DNA from: Chlamydiota bacterium
Lineage (GTDB): Bacteria > Chlamydiota > Chlamydiia > Chlamydiales > SM23-39
Length of the DNA: 7,210 nt
Direction of reading: 5' to 3'
NCBI GenBank assembly: GCA_027449725.1
Contig: DAIDLB010000115.1
Span: 1 to 7,210 of the forward strand
Position 1 is the first letter of the stretch; each line of letters opens with the position of its first letter. The notes below the pieces were generated by a model. It did not search any database, was not told the origin of the DNA, and was given only the letters and a program-made list of their open reading frames with translations. Position numbers and translations under genes: made by a program. Positions 1-5,959 of the stretch are shown piece after piece.

Positions 1-73
1 CCAGCCTTTTCCAAGACGAAATTACCACAAACCTTAAATCCAGACACTTACAATACATAAGAACCCAACAACC

Positions 74-102
74 TTGATAATTAAGCTGAACTGTGATAAA
101 AT
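74..102 (+). promoter_or_regulatory. Predicted sigma70-type promoter of the 74-aa small gene
   Basis: A -35 box TTGATA (74-79, 5 of 6 consensus bases) is followed by a 17-base spacer and a -10 box TAAAAT (97-102, 5 of 6). TG at 94-95, one base before the -10, makes an extended -10. Transcription would begin near 109, about 30 bases before the ATG at 141. An in-frame GTG at 93 falls inside this promoter, which argues against it as the start codon. Bases 1-73 are AT-rich and I see no gene or clear signal there. The promoter is inferred from pattern only. Confidence 0.55.
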
Positions 103-140
103 TAGATTCACGGATAACTATACAAACAAAGCAAGAAACA

Positions 141-365
141 ATGATAAACGAAATCAGATCAAATCAAACATCTATTGTACCAGAAACGAAGGTTGCAGCG
201 GCTTCTTCGGAAGCAAACGCCCCCGACACGCCTATCGCCCCGGCTCGCGCGCTAAGCAATTTGATTAGCGGGACTGCTCGGAAGACCGCGAAGCAAATGG
301 AAAAATCCGCAGGACTTTTGGAAGTGATCAGAAATACCGGCTTCACTCCATTTGTTGGGATTTGA
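141..365 (+). CDS. Small hypothetical protein (74 aa)
   Basis: I do not recognise this gene. The chosen start is ATG 141, because the longer in-frame GTG at 93 lies within the predicted promoter. The ribosome binding site before 141 is weak (an AAGAAA run at most). The 74-aa product has a Ser/Thr/Asn/Glu-rich N-terminus, an Ala/Pro-rich middle (about residues 19-36), and a C-terminal part that could form an amphipathic helix (about 38-66) before ending in FTPFVGI. It has no Cys, Trp, Tyr or His and no membrane segment. The stop codon TGA (363-365) lies inside the -35 box of the next gene's promoter. The polar, flexible N-terminus would fit a type III secretion substrate in a chlamydia, but that is speculation. 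The gene could also be spurious; the promoter and its position before a similar small gene are the main support. Confidence 0.45.
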   Translation: MINEIRSNQTSIVPETKVAAASSEANAPDTPIAPARALSNLISGTARKTAKQMEKSAGLLEVIRNTGFTPFVGI

Positions 366-390
366 CAACTATTTATTTGAGATCTATAAC
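362..390 (+). promoter_or_regulatory. Near-consensus sigma70 promoter of the 115-aa small gene
   Basis: A perfect -35 box TTGACA (362-367), a 17-base AT-rich spacer and a -10 box TATAAC (385-390, 5 of 6) form the strongest promoter match in the window. Transcription would start near 396-397, giving a leader of about 20 bases that contains the GGAGG ribosome binding site (407-411). The -35 box overlaps the stop codon of the upstream small gene, so the promoter is embedded in that gene's end. This layout suggests the second gene is expressed separately and strongly. Confidence 0.75.
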
Positions 391-416
391 CAAAGCAACC
401 TGCATTGGAGGTCATC

Positions 417-764
417 ATGGCAAGAATAGAAGGCGACCATAAGTCGACTGCACATCAGACGGAACCGAAGGTAGCGATGAACAAACCCGGGTTCATTGCC
501 ATGGAGGGGGCAAATAGAGTGGCTCCCGATTTGATCCTGGACACCAATGAGCAAACGGACACCCTGCTCCGGCAGCTCTCGAAACAGGAAACAACCATCC
601 GAGAGCCCTTCAAACCCGGAAAAAAACGGGAAGTCGTCCACCTCCAGTCCGACCCGCATGTGGACAAGGCCGCAATCCCTGTGATCAAAAATCGAAAATT
701 CACTGAACCGCTGGGAGACGCCATCGGCTCCCATCGCGCGCCCCAAAAGAAAAGACCTACCTAG
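417..764 (+). CDS. Small hydrophilic hypothetical protein (115 aa)
   Basis: I do not recognise this gene. ATG 417 is chosen because GGAGG at 407-411 sits 5 bases upstream and a near-consensus promoter lies just before it; an in-frame TTG at 405 would consume the ribosome binding site. The 115-aa product is rich in Lys, Arg, Glu, Asp, Pro and Thr, and has no Cys, Trp or Tyr and no hydrophobic segment. It is probably largely disordered, with a short possible helix around residues 41-62 (ILDTNEQTDTLLRQLSKQET) and a basic C-terminus ending QKKRPT. It converges on the 561-aa glycosyltransferase gene, and the two ends overlap by 8 bases (757-764). Possible roles include a secreted effector or a nucleic-acid or protein-binding peptide; nothing in the sequence decides. 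The strong promoter and ribosome binding site make a real gene likely. Confidence 0.7.
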   Translation: MARIEGDHKSTAHQTEPKVAMNKPGFIAMEGANRVAPDLILDTNEQTDTLLRQLSKQETTIREPFKPGKKREVVHLQSDPHVDKAAIPVIKNRKFTEPLGDAIGSHRAPQKKRPT

Positions 765-2442
765 AAATCAGTTCCGGCGCCCACTCATAGTGCGGCGCCG
801 GATTATTCACCTGGAAGAGCGGCTCGATATCGATCTTGAGCCCCTGATTGAACTTCAACAGCAATTCTTCCGCCGTCATGTAGTTCATGTTCGGTTTGCC
901 GGAGGCCTGCACCGAATTTAGGGGTAGGTTCACGAGCTTCGACTGTTCGAAATAAAGGCCAACCGCGGTCTCGGGCAAGCGGCGCGCCCACGCCACTTGC
1001 AAGGTCTCCGGATTTTTGTAGGAAAGCTCTCGGAAGACCCCGATTACGTCGGCTTTCCGGTAGAGGCTCATCTCAAAGTTATTGGCGAGGCCCCACTCTC
1101 CGGCTGCGCGCCTCAAATCCCAGGCGAAGACCCCTCCCCCTAATTCCGCGCTCTTCGGCTGGGGAAGCGGCTTGCCTGCGAGATAGGAGTGCTGGATGTT
1201 CCTTCCAAAACGGAGATAAAAGCCGTGGGCGCCCGTCTGCTCCAGCATGCGTCTGCAAAGGTCCAAATCGACAGCATCCTTCATCACCAGATCATCGGCG
1301 CAAAATAAGACATATTCAGCCGGAGACTCGGAGAGGATTTCCTCTAAAAGCGGCTTGAAATCTTTAGCCGACTGCTTGACGGCGCGAACTGTGGGAAATA
1401 GGGCAAGCACTTCCTTATACGCCGCATCGAACCTCGCATCGCTCGATCGGTAGAGAAGCGTGCAGGCGAAAGACCCCGAGAGATGCCGCTGGATCGACTC
1501 AAGCGCAGCCAAAAGCTGAAGCGGCCTATCATACGAGAATAAAACCAAATCGGTCCGGCTCTCCTTGGCCATCGTGGACAGGGGCAGCTCAGCCAGAGGC
1601 CGGCAAAAGGCGCGCTGAAAAGAAGCGGCCTCGCCCTTTCTTTGCGGATAGGCCCTATTTTCAAAGAGGCACGGCTCGGCTAAAGTCCGGCACCGCCCTC
1701 CCGCCTTCTCCAAAAGAGGGAGCTGCCATGCAAGAGAATTTTCAGCAAACGTCCCTTCAAGAAAGAGGTCGGGCAGCCGGATCGACTTGAAGAGGCCGGC
1801 ATAAAACGCGAGGAAAGGCGCAGGCCTGGAGAGGAGGTATCCCTTCCGCTTCACGTCTTTTGCGTCAAACTCCTCAGCCTCGCAGAAGCGATAGAGCGGA
1901 TAGTCGACGGAAGCGCTCCTTGCGATCCAAACGTCGGGGTTTTGAAAGACGCGGTTCAGACGGGAGACAACCCCCTCAAAGGCAAGCCAGTTGCAGGCGT
2001 CAAGCGGGATAACGATCTCCTTGTCTAGACACACCTGCGCCGCGCGATAGAGGCTGCCGGTAAAACCGGCCCTCATTTCATTTCGGACGGCAATCACCCG
2101 CTCTTCCAAATGATTATCGACGATGAACTGCTGCGCCTTTTCGAAGGTGCCGTCCATCGAAGCGTCATCGACGAAGAGAACGCGGAAATAGTCATAATCC
2201 TGTTCAAAGACGGATCGAAGCGCACGCTCGCACCAGGAAGCCGCATTATGCGCCACCACGACAACGGCAAAGGCCTTGTGTTCGGTCAGAGGGCATTCCT
2301 TCTCGGGCGCCACCCCTTCAATCAAAAGAGGGAACGGAGGCGAGGCAGCGGAGCGCCACCGGTGGATCTCTCCCGACCCGCTGAAAAACGAGAGGAGCAT
2401 CGCCCCGCCGAACAGACAGAAGACCAACCAAAAACGGATCAT
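757..2442 (-). CDS. Exported or anchored protein with two glycosyltransferase-like domains (561 aa)
   Basis: Residues 1-20 are a short N-terminus plus a hydrophobic stretch, either a signal peptide or a membrane anchor. Residues about 57-270 resemble a family 2 (GT-A) glycosyltransferase, with VVVVAHNAASW, the nucleotide-binding-type motif FVDDASMDGTF (VDD at 91-93) and FYAGLF at 213-218. The usual metal-binding acidic motif reads LDACNWL (147-153), where active relatives have LDADDWL-like sequences, so this domain may be inactive. Residues about 297-555 form a second domain: LVLFSYDRPLQL (299-310), a candidate acidic motif CADD (381-384), GFYLRFG (407-413), and VNLPLNSVQ (504-512) near FNQGLKIDIEPLF (531-543). 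I recall this as a recurrent predicted glycosyltransferase domain, but cannot name a substrate. The start ATG has GGAGG four bases upstream (2451-2447). It overlaps the stop of the preceding paralogue as ATGA (2439-2442), implying translational coupling. Confidence 0.85.
   Translation of the reverse strand: MIRFWLVFCLFGGAMLLSFFSGSGEIHRWRSAASPPFPLLIEGVAPEKECPLTEHKAFAVVVVAHNAASWCERALRSVFEQDYDYFRVLFVDDASMDGTFEKAQQFIVDNHLEERVIAVRNEMRAGFTGSLYRAAQVCLDKEIVIPLDACNWLAFEGVVSRLNRVFQNPDVWIARSASVDYPLYRFCEAEEFDAKDVKRKGYLLSRPAPFLAFYAGLFKSIRLPDLFLEGTFAENSLAWQLPLLEKAGGRCRTLAEPCLFENRAYPQRKGEAASFQRAFCRPLAELPLSTMAKESRTDLVLFSYDRPLQLLAALESIQRHLSGSFACTLLYRSSDARFDAAYKEVLALFPTVRAVKQSAKDFKPLLEEILSESPAEYVLFCADDLVMKDAVDLDLCRRMLEQTGAHGFYLRFGRNIQHSYLAGKPLPQPKSAELGGGVFAWDLRRAAGEWGLANNFEMSLYRKADVIGVFRELSYKNPETLQVAWARRLPETAVGLYFEQSKLVNLPLNSVQASGKPNMNYMTAEELLLKFNQGLKIDIEPLFQVNNPAPHYEWAPELISR
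773..802 (+). terminator. Strong hairpin, candidate terminator for the 115-aa gene
   Basis: The arms CCGGCGCCCACT (774-785) and AGTG-C-GGCGCCGG (789-801) form a 12-bp stem with one bulged C (793) and a 3-base loop CAT. T773 and A802 add one further pair. It starts 9 bases after the stop codon at 764. The following bases (ATTATTC) are only a poor T-tract, so this would be an imperfect Rho-independent terminator. It lies entirely within the last codons of the opposing 561-aa gene. Confidence 0.5.
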
Positions 2443-3320
2443 TCCGCCTCCGCAATCGAGAACCTTTCGAGCGAGGCATACGGCTTAAACGAGCGGATGA
2501 TCTTCTCGCAGCGCGCCTGCATCTCGGGATCGACCGGCGCATGCCGGTTCGCCACATACAACACGTCCGGAACAAACTGAAAATGTTCTTTTCCCATCTC
2601 CAACATCGGGAGCATGACCGCCAAATCAAACGCCGCAGGAAAAAAGGCGCCATGCTGCGTGAGGTGCTCCATAGACACCTGCCGAAACAGCCCCGCATAA
2701 AACGTCTTCAAATGCCCCGCCGCCAGAGGCGCTTCCCGCAGCCTCTCCCACTCGCCTCTCAAATACCTGCGCGCGCTCCCCTTCTTATACGATGGAAACT
2801 CGCAATACTGGCCATAGGTCATCCAGAGATCGGGATCGGCATAATACTGGTTCAACGTTGAAAGAACCCACTCGTGCGCAAGCCAGTCCTCGCCATTCAA
2901 CACGACGACGATCTCATCGTCTCTGCACGCCTCAACAGCGCGAACGAGATTGGCGAGCTGCCCCAGTCTCGCCTCATTTTGCACGGCGGTCACGCGGAGC
3001 ATCTGCCCGCTCAAATAAATCGCGTCGTTCGCCGCCTCAAAACTCCCGTCCGTCGATGCATCATCGACATAAATCACCCGATAGGCGTCATAAGCCTGCG
3101 AAAAAACAGACCGGAGCGTCTTCTCAACGAAGGCCCCATTATTATACCCGCAAATGAAAATGACAAACGAGTGCCTCTCCAAAGGAAACGGAGCCGGCAA
3201 AAACCCGTTGTCGACCTCAGCGCCAAAAGCCCCCTTCTTCTCGCTCCATGCCCGTCCCAAAGCAAACGACCCGCCGACGAGCACCCCAAAACAAAGCAGC
3301 CAGAGAAACACTTTTCGCAT
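2439..3320 (-). CDS. Family 2 glycosyltransferase-like protein with N-terminal hydrophobic segment (293 aa)
   Basis: The protein begins with MRK and a hydrophobic stretch (residues 4-21), either a signal peptide (possible cleavage after Ala20) or an anchor. A GT-A fold domain follows from about residue 50: VIFICGYNNGAFVEKTLRSV (53-72), VDDASTDGS (85-93), and the acidic motif NGEDWLAHEW (142-151) in the place of the DGDDW-type metal site. HLKTFYAGLF (203-212) and DLAVMLPMLEMG (232-243) match the acceptor half of this GT2 subgroup. It is a paralogue of the first domain of the following 561-aa protein, with which it overlaps as ATGA. It keeps two acidic residues where the paralogue has lost them, so it is the more likely active enzyme. 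The leader (3321-3362) shows no convincing promoter and only a weak ribosome binding site. Sugar donor and acceptor are unknown; a surface or inclusion glycan is a reasonable guess. Confidence 0.85.
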   Translation of the reverse strand: MRKVFLWLLCFGVLVGGSFALGRAWSEKKGAFGAEVDNGFLPAPFPLERHSFVIFICGYNNGAFVEKTLRSVFSQAYDAYRVIYVDDASTDGSFEAANDAIYLSGQMLRVTAVQNEARLGQLANLVRAVEACRDDEIVVVLNGEDWLAHEWVLSTLNQYYADPDLWMTYGQYCEFPSYKKGSARRYLRGEWERLREAPLAAGHLKTFYAGLFRQVSMEHLTQHGAFFPAAFDLAVMLPMLEMGKEHFQFVPDVLYVANRHAPVDPEMQARCEKIIRSFKPYASLERFSIAEAE

Positions 3321-3362
3321 GCATCTCTATCTTTTTCCGTCTCCGCTGTTGATTGCAACAAC

Positions 3363-3510
3363 TTTCAGGGCTCCGCCCTTACCCGCTAAAGGACTTCGTC
3401 CTTTAGAATCCTATTTGTTTTAGTGTCTTGCACGCAGTCCACGACACAAAAACAATGGGTTTCCAAAGGGCTTGCCCTTTGGCGGGTTGTTAAGGGCGGA
3501 GCCCTTAAAA
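3363..3510. repeat. Composite inverted-repeat element made of two mirrored two-hairpin units
   Basis: Four hairpins lie here. The left unit, read on plus, has hairpin A AGGGC-TCC-GCCCT (3367-3379), linker TACCCG, hairpin B with arms CTAAAGGAC and GTCCTTTAG (3386-3406), and tail AATCC. The right unit, read on minus, has hairpin A with arms TTAAGGGC and GCCCTTAA around TCC (3508-3490), linker CAACCCG, hairpin B with arms CCAAAGGGC and GCCCTTTGG (3482-3463), and tail AAACC. Further in, TTGTTTTAGTGTC (3415-3427) mirrors GACACAAAAACAA (3443-3455) with one mismatch. The two units are therefore the same module in inverted orientation around a 15-base centre (3428-3442). The right end reaches into the 236-aa gene and holds its stop codon. 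It may be a small non-coding mobile element or a transcription-stopping structure. Confidence 0.8.
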
Positions 3511-4215
3511 CTCCCAGGCGACGCAGGGCGAGGCGAATTTGGGCTCGGCGTGGGTGGAGTAGCCGGGGAGGGAGGAGACGAGGGTGCGGCCGCGCTTGTT
3601 GAGGGCGAGAAATTTTTGGTGGTCGGCGCTGATGGTACGGCCTTGGGAGTAGCGACGGTGGATGGGGAGGTCTTCGAGGATGGTTTGGGCGCGGGCGGCG
3701 AAGGTGTGGGTGGTAGAGGGGGTGGTGCGCCAGTGGCAGTGGGGTGTGGCGAAGATTTTGGAGGTGAGGTTGGGGTAATCGAAATACTTGTCCTGGTGGT
3801 CGTAGAGGGTGGCATAGTCGATGGGGAGGGTGAAGGCTTCGAGGAGGATGGAGGTCCAGTTGGGGCGGTGGATGTAATCGTCTTCGACAAGGTAGATGAG
3901 CGTGGTAGGAGGGAGGGCGGCGATGTGGTCAAGGAGGAAGAGGAAGGAGCCGGCTTCGCTGCCCCTTTTGAAGCGGATGAGGGGGGAGTAGGAATCTGTG
4001 TAGTGGGGAGTGTTGGGTGGCGCGTCGAGGAAGCAGGTGAGATTGGCGAGGGATGGGTCAATGGTGTCGAGGAGGTTTTGAAAGCATCTCTCGTGGGAGA
4101 AGTTGGGAGGGCGCTCTTTGTGCTTGCTGATCTTGGAGACGTAGCAGTGGCGGGAGAGGACTTCGATTTTTCCTGCGATGGGCGTATAGGTTTTTTTGCG
4201 GCGCCAAAAGAACAT
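3505..4215 (-). CDS. Predicted glycosyltransferase (GT-A-like), 236 aa, compositionally atypical
   Basis: Motifs in order: IYLVEDDYIHRPNW (107-120), whose EDD (111-113) fits a metal-binding DXD-type site; ATLYDHQDKY (135-144); CHWRTTPSTTHTFA (160-173); RTISADHQKF (193-202); and PGYSTHAEP (217-225). I recognise this set as typical of a family of small predicted bacterial glycosyltransferases, but no substrate is known to me. There is no signal peptide; the N-terminus is basic (RRKK at 5-8), so the protein is probably cytoplasmic or peripheral. ATG 4215 is the first start after an in-frame stop, and no good ribosome binding site precedes it; the Nudix stop is 21 bases upstream, so coupling in one transcript is likely. 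The coding strand is unusually C-rich and G-poor compared with all neighbours. The stop codon (3507-3505) lies inside a hairpin of the adjacent repeat element. Confidence 0.75.
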   Translation of the reverse strand: MFFWRRKKTYTPIAGKIEVLSRHCYVSKISKHKERPPNFSHERCFQNLLDTIDPSLANLTCFLDAPPNTPHYTDSYSPLIRFKRGSEAGSFLFLLDHIAALPPTTLIYLVEDDYIHRPNWTSILLEAFTLPIDYATLYDHQDKYFDYPNLTSKIFATPHCHWRTTPSTTHTFAARAQTILEDLPIHRRYSQGRTISADHQKFLALNKRGRTLVSSLPGYSTHAEPKFASPCVAWEF

Positions 4216-4236
4216 GGGGCTATGGTAGCGGAAGGA

Positions 4237-4659
4237 CTAAATTTTGGATAGAAAGGCGGAGACTTGGGCGAGGATCGTCTTGCCTTCGGGATGGGTGAGC
4301 TTTTGCAAGGCGGCGGGGATCGGAAGCCAGAGGCCGTCGGAAATCTCGTGCTTTTGGAGGACGACGGAGCCGGATACTTCGGCGATGAAGTAGTGGACGC
4401 GCTTGTAGATGCGGCTGCCGTTCAGCACGAAACTGTAGCGCTCCATGAGGGGCTCGCTCGTGAGGAATTGGATGATGTCGAGGTTTGTTTCTTCTTTGAG
4501 TTCTCTCGCGGCTGTCGCTTGAGGGGTTTCGCCCGCTTCGGCATGCCCTTTTGGGAAGCCCCAGTAGCGGCCGTGCTTGTGCTTGATGAGAAATACCTGC
4601 CAGCTGCTGTTTTCTTTTTGAAGCGGCACGACGCCGAACGATTCATCCTGACGCGCCAT
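4237..4659 (-). CDS. Nudix hydrolase, Ap4A hydrolase-like (140 aa)
   Basis: The Nudix box is complete: Gly38, then GETPQATAARELKEETNL (43-60) giving E44, R52, E53, E56 and E57 in the pattern G-x5-E-x7-REUxEExxU. These glutamates bind the divalent metal that hydrolyses a nucleoside diphosphate linked to another group. FLIKHKHGRYWGFPKG (23-38) just before the box, and the 140-aa length, resemble bacterial and eukaryotic diadenosine tetraphosphate (Ap4A) hydrolases rather than MutT 8-oxo-dGTPases, but substrate assignment in this superfamily is unsafe. The gene starts 3 bases after the fabF stop, with AGG inside the fabF end as a weak ribosome binding site, so it is cotranscribed. The same neighbour follows fabF in Chlamydia (CT771). 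The protein should be cytoplasmic. Confidence 0.9.
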   Translation of the reverse strand: MARQDESFGVVPLQKENSSWQVFLIKHKHGRYWGFPKGHAEAGETPQATAARELKEETNLDIIQFLTSEPLMERYSFVLNGSRIYKRVHYFIAEVSGSVVLQKHEISDGLWLPIPAALQKLTHPEGKTILAQVSAFLSKI

Positions 4660-4662
4660 CGG

Positions 4663-5919
4663 TCAGCCTGTATACGGGGAGAAGACGAGCGTCGAGTTGT
4701 GCCCGCCAAAGCCGAAGGAGTTCGAGAGCGCGACATCGACTTGATGGTCTTTCGCCTCTTTCCCGACGGTGGCGAATTCGGCGAGGGCCGGCTCGGGGTC
4801 GTCGAGGTTGATCGTCGGGTGGAGCTTGCCTGTGCGGATCGCCTGGATCGTCGCAACGGCTTCGAGCCCGCCGGCGGCTCCAAGGCAGTGGCCGATCATC
4901 GATTTTGTCGCATTCAGCGCGATCTCTTTTGCTTGGTCTCCGAAGACGGAGCAAAGCGCGTTGATCTCGCAGAGGTCGCCGACGAGCGTCGAGGTCGCGT
5001 GGGCGTTGATGTAGTTGACCCTCTCTTTGGGAACATTGGCATTGGCCAAAGCGGTCTCGATGCAAAGAGCTACGCCGGCGCCGTCTTCGCGGGGGTCGGT
5101 CATGTGGTGGGCGTCGCAGTTGACGCTGCCGCCGAGGTATTCGGCGAGGATCGTCGCGCCGCGGGCCTGGGCATGCTCGAGCGATTCAAGGACGAGGACG
5201 CCGGCGCCCTCCCCCATAACAAAGCCGTCGCGGCCCCGGTCCCAGGGGCGGGATGCTTTGGCCGGATCGTCGTTGCGGGTGGAGAGGGCGCGGCAGGCGA
5301 CGAAGCCTGCGAGTCCGATCGGCGTTAGAGGCGCTTCGGCGCCGCCGCAGAGCATCAGGTCGGCATTGCCCTGCTGGATCTGTTCGGCTGCGGATTGGAT
5401 GCAGTAGTTCGAGGTGGCGCAGGCCGTCGAGATCGAGAAGTTGGGCCCCATGAACCCGAGATCGATCGCAAGGAGGGCGCCGCCCATATTGGTGATGATG
5501 TAAGGGACGAAAAAGGGCGTTAGGCGGCGGAAGCTTTTTTGGAGGATTGTCTCGACTCCGTCGGAGAACATGCTCATCCCGCCCATGCCGGATCCGATCA
5601 CGATCCCGCAACGCTCTTTTTTAAGAGTGGCCAGCTGCTCGCCACGGAGGCCGGCGTGCTCGAGTGCCTTCTTTCCGGCGACCATCGCATAGCGGATAAA
5701 CGGGTCGACGCGGCGCGCCTGCTTCTTGTCTATGTATTCGCCGGGATCAAACCCGCGGATCGCACCTGCGAACCGTGTGGGATAGTCGGCGCAAGGGAAC
5801 TCTTCGATCGGAACAATGCCACTCTTGCCGGAGAGAAGCTGCTCATAGAATGTGTCGATATCGGTTCCAAAACAGGAAACGATCCCCATTCCCGTGACCA
5901 CAATCCGCTTTTTGCCCAT
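4663..5919 (-). CDS. fabF: Beta-ketoacyl-ACP synthase II (KAS II)
   Basis: FabF condenses malonyl-ACP with an acyl-ACP in fatty-acid elongation, in the cytoplasm. The 418-aa length is normal. The catalytic triad is intact: Cys167 in STACATSN (164-171), His307 in NAHATST (305-311) and His344 in KSMIGHCLGAAGG (339-351), with Lys339. The thiolase-fold N-terminus RIVVTGMGIVSCFG (5-18) and the C-terminal SNSFGFGGHNSTLVF (399-413) are also as expected. NAHATST and GFGGHNS are the forms seen in plant plastid KAS and chlamydial FabF, where E. coli has HGTST and GFGGTN. ATG 5919 is supported by AGGGG (5933-5929) nine bases upstream and a good promoter. Gene order with rsfS upstream and a Nudix gene downstream matches Chlamydia CT769-771, a main reason for assigning the window to Chlamydiae. 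Confidence 0.97.
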   Translation of the reverse strand: MGKKRIVVTGMGIVSCFGTDIDTFYEQLLSGKSGIVPIEEFPCADYPTRFAGAIRGFDPGEYIDKKQARRVDPFIRYAMVAGKKALEHAGLRGEQLATLKKERCGIVIGSGMGGMSMFSDGVETILQKSFRRLTPFFVPYIITNMGGALLAIDLGFMGPNFSISTACATSNYCIQSAAEQIQQGNADLMLCGGAEAPLTPIGLAGFVACRALSTRNDDPAKASRPWDRGRDGFVMGEGAGVLVLESLEHAQARGATILAEYLGGSVNCDAHHMTDPREDGAGVALCIETALANANVPKERVNYINAHATSTLVGDLCEINALCSVFGDQAKEIALNATKSMIGHCLGAAGGLEAVATIQAIRTGKLHPTINLDDPEPALAEFATVGKEAKDHQVDVALSNSFGFGGHNSTLVFSPYTG

Positions 5920-5959
5920 GTCCTACGACCCCTAACAAATTCTTGATTTTTCGGGATCT

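Noticed and set aside
93..140. GTG start at 93 for the 74-aa gene
   Set aside because: It falls between the -35 and -10 boxes of the predicted promoter and has no ribosome binding site.
405..416. TTG start at 405 for the 115-aa gene
   Set aside because: It would use the GGAGG ribosome binding site as codons; ATG 417 is placed correctly behind that site.
713..736. Dyad TGGGAG...CTCCCA as a terminator for the minus-strand 561-aa gene
   Set aside because: The stem is short (5-6 bp) with a large loop and no T-tract in either direction, and it lies in the 115-aa coding region.
3321..3362. Promoter before the 293-aa gene (TTGCAA as -35 on minus)
   Set aside because: No acceptable -10 box occurs at 16-18 bases; AAAAGA at that place is a poor match.
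3363..3510. CRISPR-like array or insertion sequence with transposase
   Set aside because: There are only two units in inverted orientation, with no spacers and no transposase gene in or near the repeat.
3420..4061. 213-aa minus-strand frame rich in Pro, Ser and Thr
   Set aside because: It is a frame-shifted shadow of the 236-aa gene, with no motif and composition set by the C-rich strand.
3472..4251. 259-aa plus-strand open frame, Gly/Glu/Val-rich
   Set aside because: It is antisense to the 236-aa glycosyltransferase, has low-complexity composition, begins inside the repeat element, and is explained by the strong G bias of this strand.
4264..5328. 354-aa plus-strand open frame
   Set aside because: It is antisense to the Nudix gene and fabF, which are certain. 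The open frame follows from G+C-rich third codon positions, and I see no domain in it.
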